Origin: Schistosoma haematobium
Lineage: Eukaryota > Platyhelminthes > Trematoda > Strigeidida > Schistosomatidae
Assembly (NCBI RefSeq): GCF_000699445.3
Contig: NC_067198.1
Location: forward strand, 27,043,536 to 27,107,535
Length of the DNA stretch: 64,000 nt
Reading direction: 5' to 3'
Shown here: piece after piece, positions 1 to 11,903 of the stretch
Layout of the letters: each line of letters begins with the position of its first letter
Numbering within the stretch: the stretch's first letter is position 1
Position numbers and translations under genes: made by a program
The notes under the pieces: generated by a model
Databases searched by the model: none
Seen by the model: only the letters and a program-made list of their open reading frames with translations
What the model was told of the DNA's origin: nothing

Positions 1-540
1 AACTCTGAGAATTACCTCTTGAAGCTAATCACTGATGAGCACATAATAATTTTCAGTGTTTAGTTGGGGAGATTCTTGAATTTCATTGTGCCCACTAATG
101 AATAGGTTTGACAGCGGATTCTCGGAGTTCTAGTGAGATGACATGACTGGTGGAGCTTAACTATGTCAGTTGTGAGGCAGCTAACCACCGAAGACGATGG
201 AGGATGGTCACGCAAAGTGTTAAGAAACCGCTATAAGAACCAGATATACTAGTGGTTTACGTCAATTAACGAAATGGAAATTAAATCAAAACATTGAGTC
301 GAATGAACAAAAGTAGAGTTTAGACTATTAAGCTCCATCTCCATAGAAAGCTATCTAAGCAACCTCTTTAATTATGCCAATGAGAGGTCATTATTAGTAA
401 GTAATGTGTAAAAGTCATGCAGGATTATTCTACTGTGCTAAAAGCATTCAACGAAGAAAGTCCAATTAAGATTGTGTCTTGAAATAATAAGAATCTAAAA
501 TATATGTTTTTTACCTGACTTTATTTACTCTAGAAGAAAA

Positions 541-850
541 CAAACCAGCTTTCAGCCGAGAAAACACTGAAAAAGCGCCGGAGATGGATAGGATACTCAT
601 TACGAAAACCATCAATCTGCACTATATAGCAAATTGGAATCCTCAAGGCAAAAGAAAAATAGAAAGACTAAAGAACAAATTGCGTTGGAAATCGGAAGCA
701 AACATTAAGAAAATAAATGGCACTTGAGAAATACCAGAAAGGAGAGACCAATGAAGAGTAAGTTTTGAGATTACTGGTTGACAGCCTATACTCCATGAGG
801 GGTTACATTCGTAATTGAGTAAGCTATTTATTCATGTCCTTTTTTATTTT
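541..850 (+). repeat. Degenerate 3' end of an RTE-like non-LTR retrotransposon
   Basis: Broken translation across this stretch gives the C-terminal signature of schistosome RTE-like elements: RRWIGYSLRKPS, then a decayed Arg/Lys-rich segment, then LVDSLYSMRG near 775-800. A similar remnant lies at 10500-10745. The reading frame has many stops and shifts, so this is an old 5'-truncated copy. The subfamily is not determined. Confidence 0.6.
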
Positions 851-1642
851 GATCCCAAATACTGATTTTAACAAGACAAAACGCACTTCTAACAGTATTA
901 AGTCACTAAATCGTTTAAGGTAATCATTCAATATAATCAGTGTTATGAAAGATAGTCTTTATGGAAGGTGGGGTAGTGGCTTACTGGTTATAATACATAA
1001 CAACTAGGTTACAACTTGAAACCCTAACGTGCATACATTAGTTTGGACAGTGAGATGGTGTCAACAGCTTCTACACAAAAACTAACCAAAAGCTAGTAAA
1101 TGAACTTATACTTGGCTACTGAGATCGATTAAATTCATCGACGTGAGTGTTTTCTAACTAATCTCCAAATACCACTATTAATCGACTGCGAAGAAAGATT
1201 AATTGCCAGACAAATATTACTTAAGTATTTCCAAATTCATGTAGTACACTACACCGTTGACAACCACTAAGTTAGTTAAAAAGAGTTGACCAACATAAAT
1301 TCTTAAGGTCAGTGAAACTAGTTGACAAAACACTACCAGGCGCAGCAAATTAAAACATAACATGAAGTACAGGTTTTTTGAATCACTCTAAATGTCTCAA
1401 AGCTACTATTTCTATTACTAGTTGAGTGTCAAAAGTTTAGTACTTGTAGGAAGTTTTCGATATGCAGCTTACTTAGAGACAGTCAAGTGATTCAACTATC
1501 GAAATATGACTCTACTGTTGGTAGTTTGGTATATAAGAGTTGGTTTTGGCCCAAAAGCACCTTATTGTGACGCAAATCATGGTACTCATTTGGCTAAAAA
1601 ACCAAAATCCGCGAGGAAATATACAAAATAGATTAAATTTAC
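851..1642. other. No recognisable gene; possibly intron of the minus-strand gene at 1643-2427
   Basis: AT-rich sequence without a long reading frame or a repeat I recognise. It lies downstream of the splice donor of the minus-strand exon, so it may be intronic. Confidence 0.4.
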
Positions 1643-2427
1643 CTGAGATAATCGCCAGGGCTTAAGTCCTTCCACCTCCACGCTTTGCAAACAGCAAGCA
1701 AAATATCAATACAAAATAAGGCGGTCCCTGAAACACAAGTTTTGGGTGGAGAGTTGTTTTTAGTCCGTTTCGGTCTGAAAGACTCACATTGTGAACACGT
1801 TAGGCCGACTACGTACCTCGAACATCGATATAATGGACGAAAATTACGAATGACACATTTATTGCATTTCTCCATTGATTCCTCAGGTTGTTCGGAACTA
1901 TGTACACAATCAGAAAGTTCCACTAAGTCATTTTGGAAATTCACTGATTTCGGAAAACTGGATGAATTTTTCACAAGACAATAATAACCTTCACGGCCGA
2001 ACTTTAATGCTTTATCTAAAGCAAGAATATCTTCTGATGACAAAGTATACACAAATGTATTAATTATATGGAACAACGATAAATTCCCCGGAAACATTGG
2101 AAATTCCTGATACTGTTGTAATCCGTTACTAGACTCGTTCGACTGCAGCTTAAACAAAGGTTCAGGACTTTCTGCATACAAATTATAGACAAAATGGTCA
2201 GTGCACTTGTGCTTGCTCAATAAACATTTTAAGGAAAATAAGAGGGCTTTTTCAACTGAATCTGGATACTCTTGATTTATCAAGACTTCATCGGTGGCTA
2301 TTCTAACAACAGCAGATAAATTATTTAGAACCATTGCCTGGACAGTGACTGAATCAGTAACAAGAGACATTATCCTTTCTCTTGCTCTACTAACACGTCT
2401 AAACTTGACAATTTTACGGATCATCAA
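1643..2427 (-). CDS. Unrecognised cysteine-rich protein, probable 5' exon of a spliced gene
   Basis: The frame is open for about 261 codons, unusually long for this AT-rich DNA outside known elements. It begins with two Met codons (MMIRK) and ends at a good splice donor, CAG followed by GTAAAT, at 1643/1642; read-through stops one codon later. So it is probably the first coding exon of a gene continuing towards position 1 or beyond. The N-terminal third is basic then helix-like. The C-terminal part has spaced cysteines (CNKC, CSRYVVGLTC, SQC) that could bind metal, followed by a basic stretch. No signal peptide or membrane segment is evident. I do not recognise the family. A chance open frame cannot be excluded, but length, donor site and cysteine pattern argue for a real exon. 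Confidence 0.5.
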
Positions 2428-5400
2428 CTGACTATGTTTTCATGCTACCGACATGTGAACCACTTTAACGTCAAAATAATATTAGGCAAACCCAGCGCAT
2501 TTCTTGTGACCGAAAAGTGCTGAACGAAAGGCTCAACTAAACAAAGTCAAAAGTAAGTTGAAGTCACATATTTAATAGTGACTAGAAAAATAACAAATAA
2601 TTACAAGCTAGCTGTCATATCATTAAAACCGGTCTATATGAAAATCGGGGTTGACGAGAATTACTTTACATAGTGAGGAATTATAAACACAACTGACGAA
2701 ATTTCGCGAGTGATGTTCTCAATATAATCTTGATGGGGTGAGGTATTTTAATGCATTTTCCAGCTATATGATGTTTTGTCACCTTCTTTTTAAGCCGTTC
2801 TAAAATCGATAATAAAAAAAGCTGTCTCACAGAAGTAGTTTATGAACAGATTTAGCAATATTTGAGGAATAAATTAACCGTCATTAAGATAATTCGATAA
2901 ACATATTAACGGTTCGACAGTTAAATTATAATCCATAAATTATTGTAGTTGTAGCACAGAAACTTCTGAATTTCTCCGTTCGTGCCGAAATTTCGTTTTC
3001 ACGAATATCAGGAGAAAGTTAAAGGCGATTATATTAATAAAATATATACGTATTATTATTCTTTGCAATCTTCACTAATACAATACTGTGAAAACTTGCA
3101 CGTATTCAGATGATTAAGGCATGTCGTTGTTGTCAATGGACTAGTATTTCGTGTCACTCTTTCTTATTTTCTAGTCTCGTCAGTCGATGAGAAATACAAA
3201 CAAACAGTGACCTACGTCTCGAATATTGACCATCGTCATACCATCCACGATAGGTTTGTTTTTTCCCTCAGATAATATTAGTATTTTAGGGGAAAAAGAC
3301 AAACTTTAGATATCTTGCCAACAACAATGAACCACAATAACAAGTCGTTTAAAAAACTCCAATAGTCACTTTATGGGCTGTTGCATCGATCACCATGTCA
3401 AACGTTGGACAATGAGTTAATATAATAATTTTCTGGTGTGGCTAGAACCGATCGATCCAAATAATGTAAACGGACCCAGGATAAAAAACACTATAGGCAC
3501 AGGTAATTAATGGGATGCCAACCTACACTTTAGCAATATTAGTCTTCCTCATGTCTACACATAAAATAACTGCGCTCCACTTAGCTACAGTCCAAATATC
3601 CTGCTGGTGTACATTCTACAAGTACTATTTTACAAGGAAATCACACGACCATAGCTTCCGTATTAGAGGTTACATATTCACCTAGTGTCAGGTTGCTATG
3701 AAGTTAGGTAATGGCACAAATTATGGAACCATAAAAATATAATGAGTAATCTTGAGAGGGTAAGGATAGATTTCTAGTGAAAGGCTCTTCAAGGGAAGAG
3801 TATGGGTTTCTAAAATGATAAAAAGATGGGTGAGTAGATACAGAGACACTGAATGTTGATAAATTCGGGACATGAAACTTAGTAAACTAAAAGTCAATGA
3901 ATTAGAAAGAACCCACTGTAGTACATGGTAGCATGCGTTTTTGTGATAAACCATAGTCAAGTAGCTTCCATAATTAAGGTGAGTCATTTGTGTGAAACGA
4001 GAATTAAAACAGAGATAAACAGCTTAAAGACGGATAATGGGACAGTGAACATTGAAAACCTAGAGTTTAATGAATGCAGAATGAGTGGAGGTACAAGGAT
4101 ACAACATGTCGTGGTTAAAGGGAAAGGAGAGTTCGTGAAATTTATTGGTCACTTATACAAATATACGAATGACTTTAGTAGTTAAATATGTTCTTGACCA
4201 CGAGATCGCCAGCAAATATATCTCGACTTGGTCCATTAACTGCCTTCTGATATTTGGCTTCTCGGGGATTTTATGGATTTATTTGGTTACGTTCAACCTT
4301 CGCCTTCTGATTTACTTGGCACGTGTTTTTTGGTAGCAGTGTTCATAGTTAATCTCGACTCGACCCCACGCTACATTGTCCATGAAGAAGTGCGGAAATC
4401 CGGAATATGGCCACTAGTGCCTCTTAAAATCTATGAACAAGGTTACAAGTCATCCAAATTGGGTTATAGTACCACAGTCTCGTGTATGCAATGGCTGCCT
4501 GTCCCACAGCAAACTACACCGTACTTTAAAAATGTACAACTCATTAGTTTCTGGTTTTTTAAGATTAATAGTATATATGCATCCTTTCTGAGTGTAAAAA
4601 CATGGTCGTGGATCATAATTTCCTCGAAGGCTTAAATGGGTGAAGATATATTATTTTGAAGTGAAGAAGTGGTTTTCCTTTAGCTGAAGTCTCAAAAAAA
4701 GGGTATAACAGGGGAGATCTGCAACTAACTGTGTAGTAGATGATGGAGTTCTTTCCCGACAGTCGGCATGTGGAGCGTTTTTGAGTAGTTTTCTCTTGTA
4801 CATTGTCAGTCACATTCATGTCTAAGAAGTTGAATGCACAGTATCCAAGAGAGGGTGGAATACATATTTTCCAAGGGTGGGCTTGGTCTTTTTATTCGTG
4901 AAAGTTTATTTAAGAAACCTGCTAGTTTCCTAGAGAAGACATGGTCTAAGAGAACTTCAGGCATTTAACTGGCCGCATACTGTTATCTTAATGTCATTAT
5001 TTTTACTGGTTTTCTCGTACATGTGTTTCACTCAAACTTGAACATGTTTGGTCACAAATTTGACTTTTATTTTTGTTTTCCACCATGTTTTGGTTCAGCA
5101 CATGGGTTGACAACTCTTAATTTATGAAGAAATTCTGATACTTGAGTGAGAATTTGATTTTCTAGCTATTTTTGTTTAAATTCGCTATAATGTCAATCGA
5201 TCGTCCTTCAAGAAAAATCCAGACCATAATTTAGATGTGACAACCAATACAGAATATTTTACCATTGGACCATCTTATACGTATTTATTATGTGTGATGT
5301 CGTGGTGCATTGAGGAACTCAATATTAAATGGCACTCATCATTATTGATATCAGAAGAGAGCGCTGAGCACAAATATCGGTATCTAATTTCTCAGAATTT

Positions 5401-6031
5401 ATTGATGTTTGGTGATGTGATGCTTCGATACAGCAAACCGGATCTCAGGTTCACTAAAATCAAATTTTAGGAGTTTGGATTTTTCAGTTATTATCTTTAG
5501 TGGGACGTGCATAAGTGTGCATCCATGAGTTTTGTGAAGAAATCATTACGTTTTACCGCGTATGTAACTGAACAGAAAATATGGCTCATATTCACATTCC
5601 ATTCACAATGTAGATCACTAACGTAGATGAACCGTGTCGAATGGTCGGGAGGCTGCTCGAGTTAGACGCAAATGGTGTGACGAACCGGGTAACTCAGAAG
5701 CCACACACATAAAGTAGATCACCATTCGGTCATGTCAAAGTACTATGGCACCTTTGAAGTCTGTATAATACAATGGACGCAATTACAGACATATATTAGT
5801 AAGAGTGGGTACAAAGAAGAGAGTGCGACCCTCACCGCATAGGCCAGTCCATAGCGTGCGATTAATCGATACGGCGGTCCATGACCTTGACGAGGACCGG
5901 TGAACTGTTCGACATCCATTGAACCGAATGATTATGATTTAGTTCAGCCTCCGTGACATATCACTGGCCAAACAACTTTACTTACATTTCAAACACATAG
6001 TGCCATTTATCATTTTGAAAAGAGCAAAAAC
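2428..6031. other. No supported gene; possible old repeat at about 5600-5950
   Basis: Short open frames here (largest 120 codons at 4273-4635) have no recognisable motif or convincing splice sites and are treated as chance. The stretch 5600-5950 is more GC-rich than its surroundings, which in this genome often marks an old interspersed repeat, but I cannot assign it. Confidence 0.4.
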
Positions 6032-6035
6032 AAAC

Positions 6036-6094
6036 ATTCTAGCAGAATAGCATGAATTCATTTTTATTTCGTTGGTTCTCGTCAGCTGCTTACA
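6036..6094 (-). ncRNA. Possible hammerhead ribozyme, left-arm copy
   Basis: Reverse complement of the candidate at 9972-10030, with the same CTGACGA and GAAA core and the same AGCAG/CTGCT stem. See that entry for the doubts. Confidence 0.3.
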
Positions 6095-6430
6095 ACCTGT
6101 GATATTTAAAATCATAATTAATGGGTTTAAATTACTTACATAAAAGAGTTTGATTGGAAGTTATATTAAAGACGTATTCATATAGTATAGCAAGGGTGTA
6201 AGTAAATTTAATAGACTGAATATTGTAAATATATACCTTATGTGATGAAAGAACATTGTGACAACAGTTCAAACGGTTAGAAACAAATAAACCTTGGTAG
6301 GAACAAAATGAGTAGAGTTCAGTTGATAAAATAAGATAGTTGGAATAAAACTCAATGGTGTAATAAATGCAAGAAAGAGTTTAAGGAAAGAGAAAAAACA
6401 AATTATTAAGATATAACGAAGGAATGTTAA

Positions 6431-7228
6431 TCACCAAGGCAAGGAAAGATTAATAACCATCTCCTTTTGAACACATAAATCAGGCTTTTGGCGCCTGATA
6501 GCAACTGCTTCAGCAAACTTCAGAAGACTGGAGTTTGGCTGCTTACTAATCACCTTGAATGATTGTAGGGTATCGACCTGATGTCCTGTATCAAGAAGAT
6601 GTTTGGTGATTGCACTATTTAGAGTCTTTCCTTCTCTTGTTCTGAGGCTTTTTGGGACATGTTCAAAAAATCTGAGATATGCCCTCCTTTCTGTTCGGTC
6701 AATGTAGCTGCTTTGGCAGGTACACGTTAATTTATAAATACAATTGGCGGTAACATGAAAAGGATGCTTATCAACTTTTGATTGAGTTATTGAGCATGTT
6801 GTTTTATACAGAATTTGAAGTTTGGCCGCCGGATAAGTTCTGGCTAGCTCAGCATTCAGTCTCCTGTTGATTGTGTTTGCAGCCTCGTCACCTTTGAAGT
6901 TAAGACTTATAGTTATTGGTTTTTTATTGACAGTAATTACTTCAGTATTGTTTTCTTTACGCTTCTTATACTTGTCAATAAACTTTTGTGGGTAAAAGTT
7001 GTCTCGCAGGCATTTTTCCACTTTCATCGATTCTTCTTCGAGTTTGTCAGTGGTACATATCTTTTCTGTCCTATAAAGTAGTGTTTTAACTAATGCCTTC
7101 TTGTAACTGAGTGGACAAAAGCTATTGAAATTCAGGTAAATGCCATTCCAAGTACTTTTTCGATAAATCGAACGTTGGACGATCCCGTCTCTCCTACGTT
7201 TTATAGCAACATCAAGAAAGTGGAACAT
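6431..7228 (-). pseudogene. Truncated Penelope polyprotein: end of RT plus GIY-YIG-type endonuclease
   Basis: The arm holds the C-terminal part of a Penelope reverse transcriptase, beginning at MFHFLDVAIKRRRDG, then a basic linker, then the endonuclease-like module: IYKLTCTCQSSYID with paired cysteines, TERRAYLRFFEH, and SAITKHLLDTGHQ, ending in NLSLPW and a stop at 6431. This copy retains the correct frame through the endonuclease, unlike the otherwise more complete right-hand copy. The open frame continues to 7276, but the extra N-terminal residues come from unrelated sequence beyond the breakpoint. It lacks the catalytic palm and cannot act alone. Confidence 0.8.
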
Positions 7229-7416
7229 TTCTCGTTTCAAAATGATAAAGGGAACTATGTGTATGAAATTTCTCAAAAAACGCCTCCGTGAATAATTATT
7301 TAGGTCACTGAACCACTTTGTGACAGTACGCTGCAGAATATCAAGAGAAGTGACGAGTCCAGCTTTATGGAGGATGTCTCACGTCAGGCTGTTTCCCGCG
7401 CCTGTTTTTAAGATCT

Positions 7417-9635
7417 TTGCGTTCTTGTAAACTTCCACCGTCGTTCAAAAACTTAAGACGCATCACTAAATCTCACACTGAATCAACAAAATTACTCAAT
7501 ACGCGACTAAAGGATGAAGCCAGTGCTTTTGGTGAAGCGATTAATGATTTAAACATCGTATGTCGGATAAAATTTATGAATTTTATTCGTAATCTTCAAA
7601 TCAAGGTTTGCAAGGATTTCCATTAATCTCTGTCGAAAACTCTGATAAGAGAACATTTATGTTTAGGGTTTCCGGAAAACCCTTCGAAGTTTATCTACAA
7701 CTTATCAAATACGAAGCTTAATAATATAGAAGCAGAAGCCTTATCACTGGGACTAAAATTTCATATACCAAAAACAAATACTGACTAGATCGATACAGAG
7801 GCTTAATTCGAAAGTCTGATTGACCAGTTAAAGGATTTGCAGCCAATGAATGAGGAAAAGAAAGGATGGTTCAAATCAAAGTTAGTTGATATTGGAAACC
7901 AATACTTCGTGTCATCGACACCAAAGTCTAATCTTCTATCCAGAGAACATCTGACAGCCCTAAGAAACATCAAACAAAATAATGAGGTGATGATTTTACG
8001 ACCGGATAAATGTTCAGCTGTCGACCTAATGAATACAGCTGATTATGTCACTAAGATGAAGTAAATCCTTGACGATCAACTGAGATTCAAGGTAGACAAA
8101 TCCTAAAAAGATTTAACTGATTCAACAGAAAAACGAATCAAAGGCATGCTTAGAGAACTTCTAAAAAGGAAAATGATTGGTATTTCTACTTATAATGATC
8201 TAAAACCACGTGGGTCACGTCTGCCTCATATGTATGGTTTACCAAAAGTTCACAAGCACGACGTTCCCCTTAGACCTATACTATCAATGATAAACTCACC
8301 ATATCACAAAGTTGCACGCTGGCTAGCAGAAAAACTAGAACCGGTTCGTCGAAGATTAGCAACATATACGTTAAAAGATACATTCCAGTTTGCTGCTAGA
8401 CTAAATCGTACGAATGTTGCCGATAAGTTCATGGTTTCTTTTGATGTAACATCCTTGTTCACCAATATACCACTTCTTGAAACTATTGATATAATTTGTC
8501 AGAATTATGATCTCCTACCTTTACCAGCCCCGGAATTCAAAAAACTACTATTAGTGAGCACAACAGACGTTCAATTCCAGTTTAATAACACCATATATCG
8601 TCAGATCGACGGCGTAGCAATGGGAAGCCCACTAGGTCCAATTCTGGCAGATGTTTTTATGGGGTATCTTGAAAACATGGTGCCTAAACAGACGATTAGC
8701 GAAACGACGGAATATTCCAGATATGTTGATGACACGTTTATTGTCTGTAACAATAAACAGCATGCAATCCGCATGCTAAAACACTTCAATAACGCTCAAC
8801 CTAACATACAATTTACTATGGAACACGAACAGAATGACATGTTCCACTTTCTTGATGTTGCTATAAAACGTAGGAGAGACGGGATCGTCCAACGTTCGAT
8901 TTATCGAAAAAGTACTTGGAATGGCATTTACCTGAATTTCAATAGCTTTTGTCCACTCAGTTACAAGAAGGCATTAGTTAAAACACTACTTTATAGGACA
9001 GAAAAGATATGTACCACTGACAAACTCGAAGAAGAATCGATGAAAGTGGAAAAATGCCTGCGAGACAACTTTTACCCACAAAAGTTTATTGACAAGTATA
9101 AGAAGCGTAAAGAAAACAATACTGAAGTAATTACTGTCAATAAAAAACCAATAACTATAAGTCTTAACTTCAAAGGTGACGAGGCTGCAAACACAATCAA
9201 CAGGAGACTGAATGCTGAGCTAGCCAGAACTTATCCGGCGGCCAAACTTCAAATTCTGTATAAAACAACATGCTCAATAACTCAATCAAAAGTTGATAAG
9301 CATCCTTTTCATGTTACCGCCAATTGTATTTATAAATTAACGTGTACCTGCCAAAGCAGCTACATTGACCGAACAGAAAGGAGGGCATATCTCAGATTTT
9401 TTGAACATGTCCCAAAAGCCTCAGAACAAGAGAAAGAAAGACTCTAAATAGTGCAATCACCAAACATCTTCTTGATACAGGACATCAGGTCGATACCCTA
9501 CAATCATTCAAGGTGATTAGTAAGCAGCCAAACTCCAGTCTTCTGAAGTTTGCTGAAGCAGTTGCTATCAGGCGCCAAAAGCCTGATTTATGTGTTCAAA
9601 AGGAGATGGTTATTAATCTTTCCTTGCCTTGGTGA
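7417..9635 (+). pseudogene. Penelope-like reverse transcriptase/endonuclease, main copy with stops and one frameshift
   Basis: Frame 1 carries coding pieces at 7417-7626, 7837-8064 and 8146-9447. Between the last two, only two in-frame TAA codons (8062 and 8104) interrupt an otherwise continuous reading. Motifs in order: LTALRNIKQNNEVMILRPDK, a typical Penelope N-terminal region; PHMYGLPKVHK and PLRPILSMINSPYHKVARWL; FDVTSLFTNIP; GVAMGSPLGPILADVFM; the catalytic box YVDDTF; FHFLDVAIKRR; then the Cys-containing endonuclease start YKLTCTCQSSYID. Just after FEHVPK one A is missing relative to the left arm, shifting the frame so that translation stops at 9447. With that base the frame would run to 9635. 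Reverse-transcriptase catalytic residues look intact, but this copy cannot encode a complete protein. Confidence 0.85.
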
Positions 9636-10034
9636 TTAACATTCCTTCGTTATATCTTAATAATTTGTTTTTTCTCTTTCCTTAAACTCTTTCTTGCATT
9701 TATTACACCATTGAGTTTTATTCCAACTATCTTATTTTATCAACTGAACTCTACTCATTTTGTTCCTACCAAGGTTTATTTGTTTCTAACCGTTTGAACT
9801 GTTGTCACAATGTTCTTTCATCACATAAGGTATATATTTACAATATTCAGTCTATTAAATTTACTTACACCCTTGCTATACTATATGAATACGTCTTTAA
9901 TATAACTTCCAATCAAACTCTTTTATGTAAGTAATTTAAACCCATTAATTATGATTTTAAATATCACAGGTTGTAAGCAGCTGACGAGAACCAACGAAAT
10001 AAAAATGAATTCATGCTATTCTGCTAGAATGTTT
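8839..10034 (+). repeat. Right inverted arm of the Penelope-like element
   Basis: Nearly identical reverse complement of 6032-7228. It covers the end of the reverse transcriptase, the endonuclease and about 400 bp of 3' flank. The one-base deletion near 9416-9420 that breaks the endonuclease frame lies in this arm. Confidence 0.9.
9972..10030 (+). ncRNA. Possible hammerhead ribozyme in the Penelope 3' flank
   Basis: In order: AGCAG (9976-9980), core CTGACGA (9981-9987), an eight-base segment (9988-9995), GAAA (9996-9999), a region centred on the palindrome ATGAATTCAT, then ATT followed by CTGCT (10021-10025). AGCAG and CTGCT would form stem I, with cleavage after ATT; a minimal stem III with a palindromic loop resembles the short-stem-III hammerheads reported in Penelope terminal repeats. 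Against this, the stem II segment pairs poorly (one clear G-C pair). It may be a decayed ribozyme or a chance match. Confidence 0.35.
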
Positions 10035-10379
10035 TTTCTTACTTTACTTAAAATTGTTTCTTGGAGTTCGTCAGGATAATAAACTGGTACTAAATTTTTT
10101 TTATAAATATTCCAATGTCTACGACTTTGAAACACATTAAGACTGAAGAATAATATGTGTGCAGCACATGAATATCAAAGGAGATCTGTGGAGACTGCAC
10201 AATATGTAATAAAATTGTGAGTAGAGAAAAATTAATTTATACTTGCAATAATCAAGAGTGAGAGAAATCATATTCTGTGCAAAGGGGAGGATATATGTAG
10301 GTAAACTGATAGACAGAAATAAAGCATCGATTAGTCATCATCTCCTGAGAACGTCAGTACGAAACCTCAGTATAACAGT

Positions 10380-10750
10380 GGGTTTAATTTTTTAGTTAAA
10401 AGTATCCAGATGCTCGATGTCCGTTGGTCGGCATACTTTCAGCTAAAGCGAGCTGTGGGGCGGGGAGCACAACTCAGCTCCCACCTGAAGTGGAAATTAG
10501 AAAAAGGCGTTAGGGTTGGATAAAACATACATCGAGGAATACATCAAACTACATTATGGGGCAAGAGCTAACCTGAGATCCTGGAGGGGATCGAAGGAGA
10601 GGAAGGTCAAAGAACACATTGCGTTGGGAATCGGAAGTAGACATAAAAAGGTTGAATAGCAACTAGAAAGGACTTTCCAGGACAGTTAGATGGCGAATGC
10701 TGGTGAGTGGCATACTCTACTCCACTAAAGGTAACAGGCGTAAGTAGATA
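10380..10750 (+). repeat. Degenerate RTE-like 3' end
   Basis: Contains decayed matches to the RTE C-terminal coding end, with CVGNRSRHKK-like and LVSGILYSTKGNRRK-like translations in shifting frames around 10610-10750. It is preceded by a GC-rich piece at 10430-10500. This is the same family type as the remnant at 541-850. Confidence 0.55.
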
Positions 10751-11903
10751 GAAATATATAAGTACGTGTCATCGGATATGATTAACATTTATTAGGGGAG
10801 TTCTTTTGGGCCGCATGTTTCTCAAAATTTTGCCCCGAGGTTATCGCTGAGCAAGTGTGCTGTTAGAAAGTTTCTCAAACTAGGCAACATTTTGCAGTTT
10901 ACTTTGGACACGTACCATGTTTTTAGGCGTAACCGCGTATCTGAAAACCCAGTCCTACGGAATTCCTCGAAATTCTTTTCAAGTAATCTATCTTTTTAAT
11001 CACGCACATCTTTAACGGTTGACATTCACCTTCAGGATGAGTTATCATTCGCAACCAAGCTACTTTGAACCAAGTAGTTTAGAATAGGTAATGAAGCCTT
11101 GCTGTTGATACATCTACTGAAATAGAACATCTAATCACATATGAGTATTATATTTTCAAAGTCCTCGATCCGTCACACAACATTATTCATCCAAGTGTTT
11201 GAGCAAACGTCAAGCCCATTGCAAAACAATCCTGCTGTCTTCGTAAGAACAAATATGTGAGGGTGCGAGCGATAAACTCTTTAAGCTAGTTTTGGTCGTG
11301 TGTCTCTTGACCTTGTGGGTTAATAAAATAATCGAATAGACGTTCTTCTCTCCTAAGATGTATTATTCGTTTCATAACATGGCTAAAAGCAGCACCTATC
11401 AAGGACATTACTACTGAAATAATCACGATCCCTTTCATTCAACGCTGGATTTCGAATCCTGGTTGTACAAAATTCAACACGATAGACCATGGACTGAACG
11501 ACACCACGCTCCTAGGAATCATCCGATCCTGAAAGACTACTTGTAACCAATTAGTCAGCAACATAGTAGAGCGACTCCATAGGTAGTTGAAACGGCCCTC
11601 TTCGGAAGTCCACGTTTTGTTTATACGTCAAAATCAGCTTAGGCGCAGAGACAATCTGTTTTAAATATACATGTAGGATCGTTAGGTCAAAGCTCCTATT
11701 GTTGGAAAGTATTTGGAACCTTAGCCCTTAGTTTATTAGTTTTTCATGCATACAGTTTTCAGAATAGAAATATGCACTGTTGATGAGTTATTTCTCCAAG
11801 AATTTGATGATTCTTTTCCTTGAGTAAGACAGTGTTCAACATTGCTGTTTTGTATTGTAAAAGTCGATTTCCTTCTTCAAGGTCGTTGATCACCTGTTCA
11901 ACG
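10751..11903. other. Upstream region of the BRO1-domain gene; no other gene seen
   Basis: No supported coding region. Just before the BRO1-gene start codon, a pyrimidine-rich stretch ending in CTTCAAG (about 11868-11881) could be a 3' splice acceptor, used either by a 5' UTR intron or by a trans-spliced leader. This cannot be decided here. Confidence 0.4.

Larger units (their letters stand above)
6032..7228 (-). repeat. Left inverted arm of the Penelope-like element
   Basis: Reverse complement of 8839-10034. A clear difference is a run of five A (element sense) here against four in the right arm, which keeps this arm in frame. The match stops abruptly at 7228; beyond it the sequences are unrelated, marking the breakpoint of the 5'-truncated copy. 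Confidence 0.9.
6032..10034 (+). mobile_element. Penelope-like element with inverted 3' halves
   Basis: The main copy reads on the plus strand: decayed N-terminal coding region (from about 7417), reverse transcriptase, C-terminal GIY-YIG-type endonuclease and 3' flank ending at 10034. Its last 1196 bp (8839-10034) are repeated as a nearly perfect reverse complement at 6032-7228 (1197 bp), so the element is a large inverted repeat with about 1.6 kb between the arms. Partial copies in direct or inverted orientation are typical of Penelope-like elements. No target-site duplication is obvious outside the arms. Confidence 0.85.

Noticed and set aside
4273..4635. 120-codon plus-strand open frame
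   Set aside because: No recognisable motif, and the overlapping frames are similarly open by chance.
8601..8789. 62-codon minus-strand frame within the Penelope RT
   Set aside because: It is the shadow of the RT catalytic region on the other strand.
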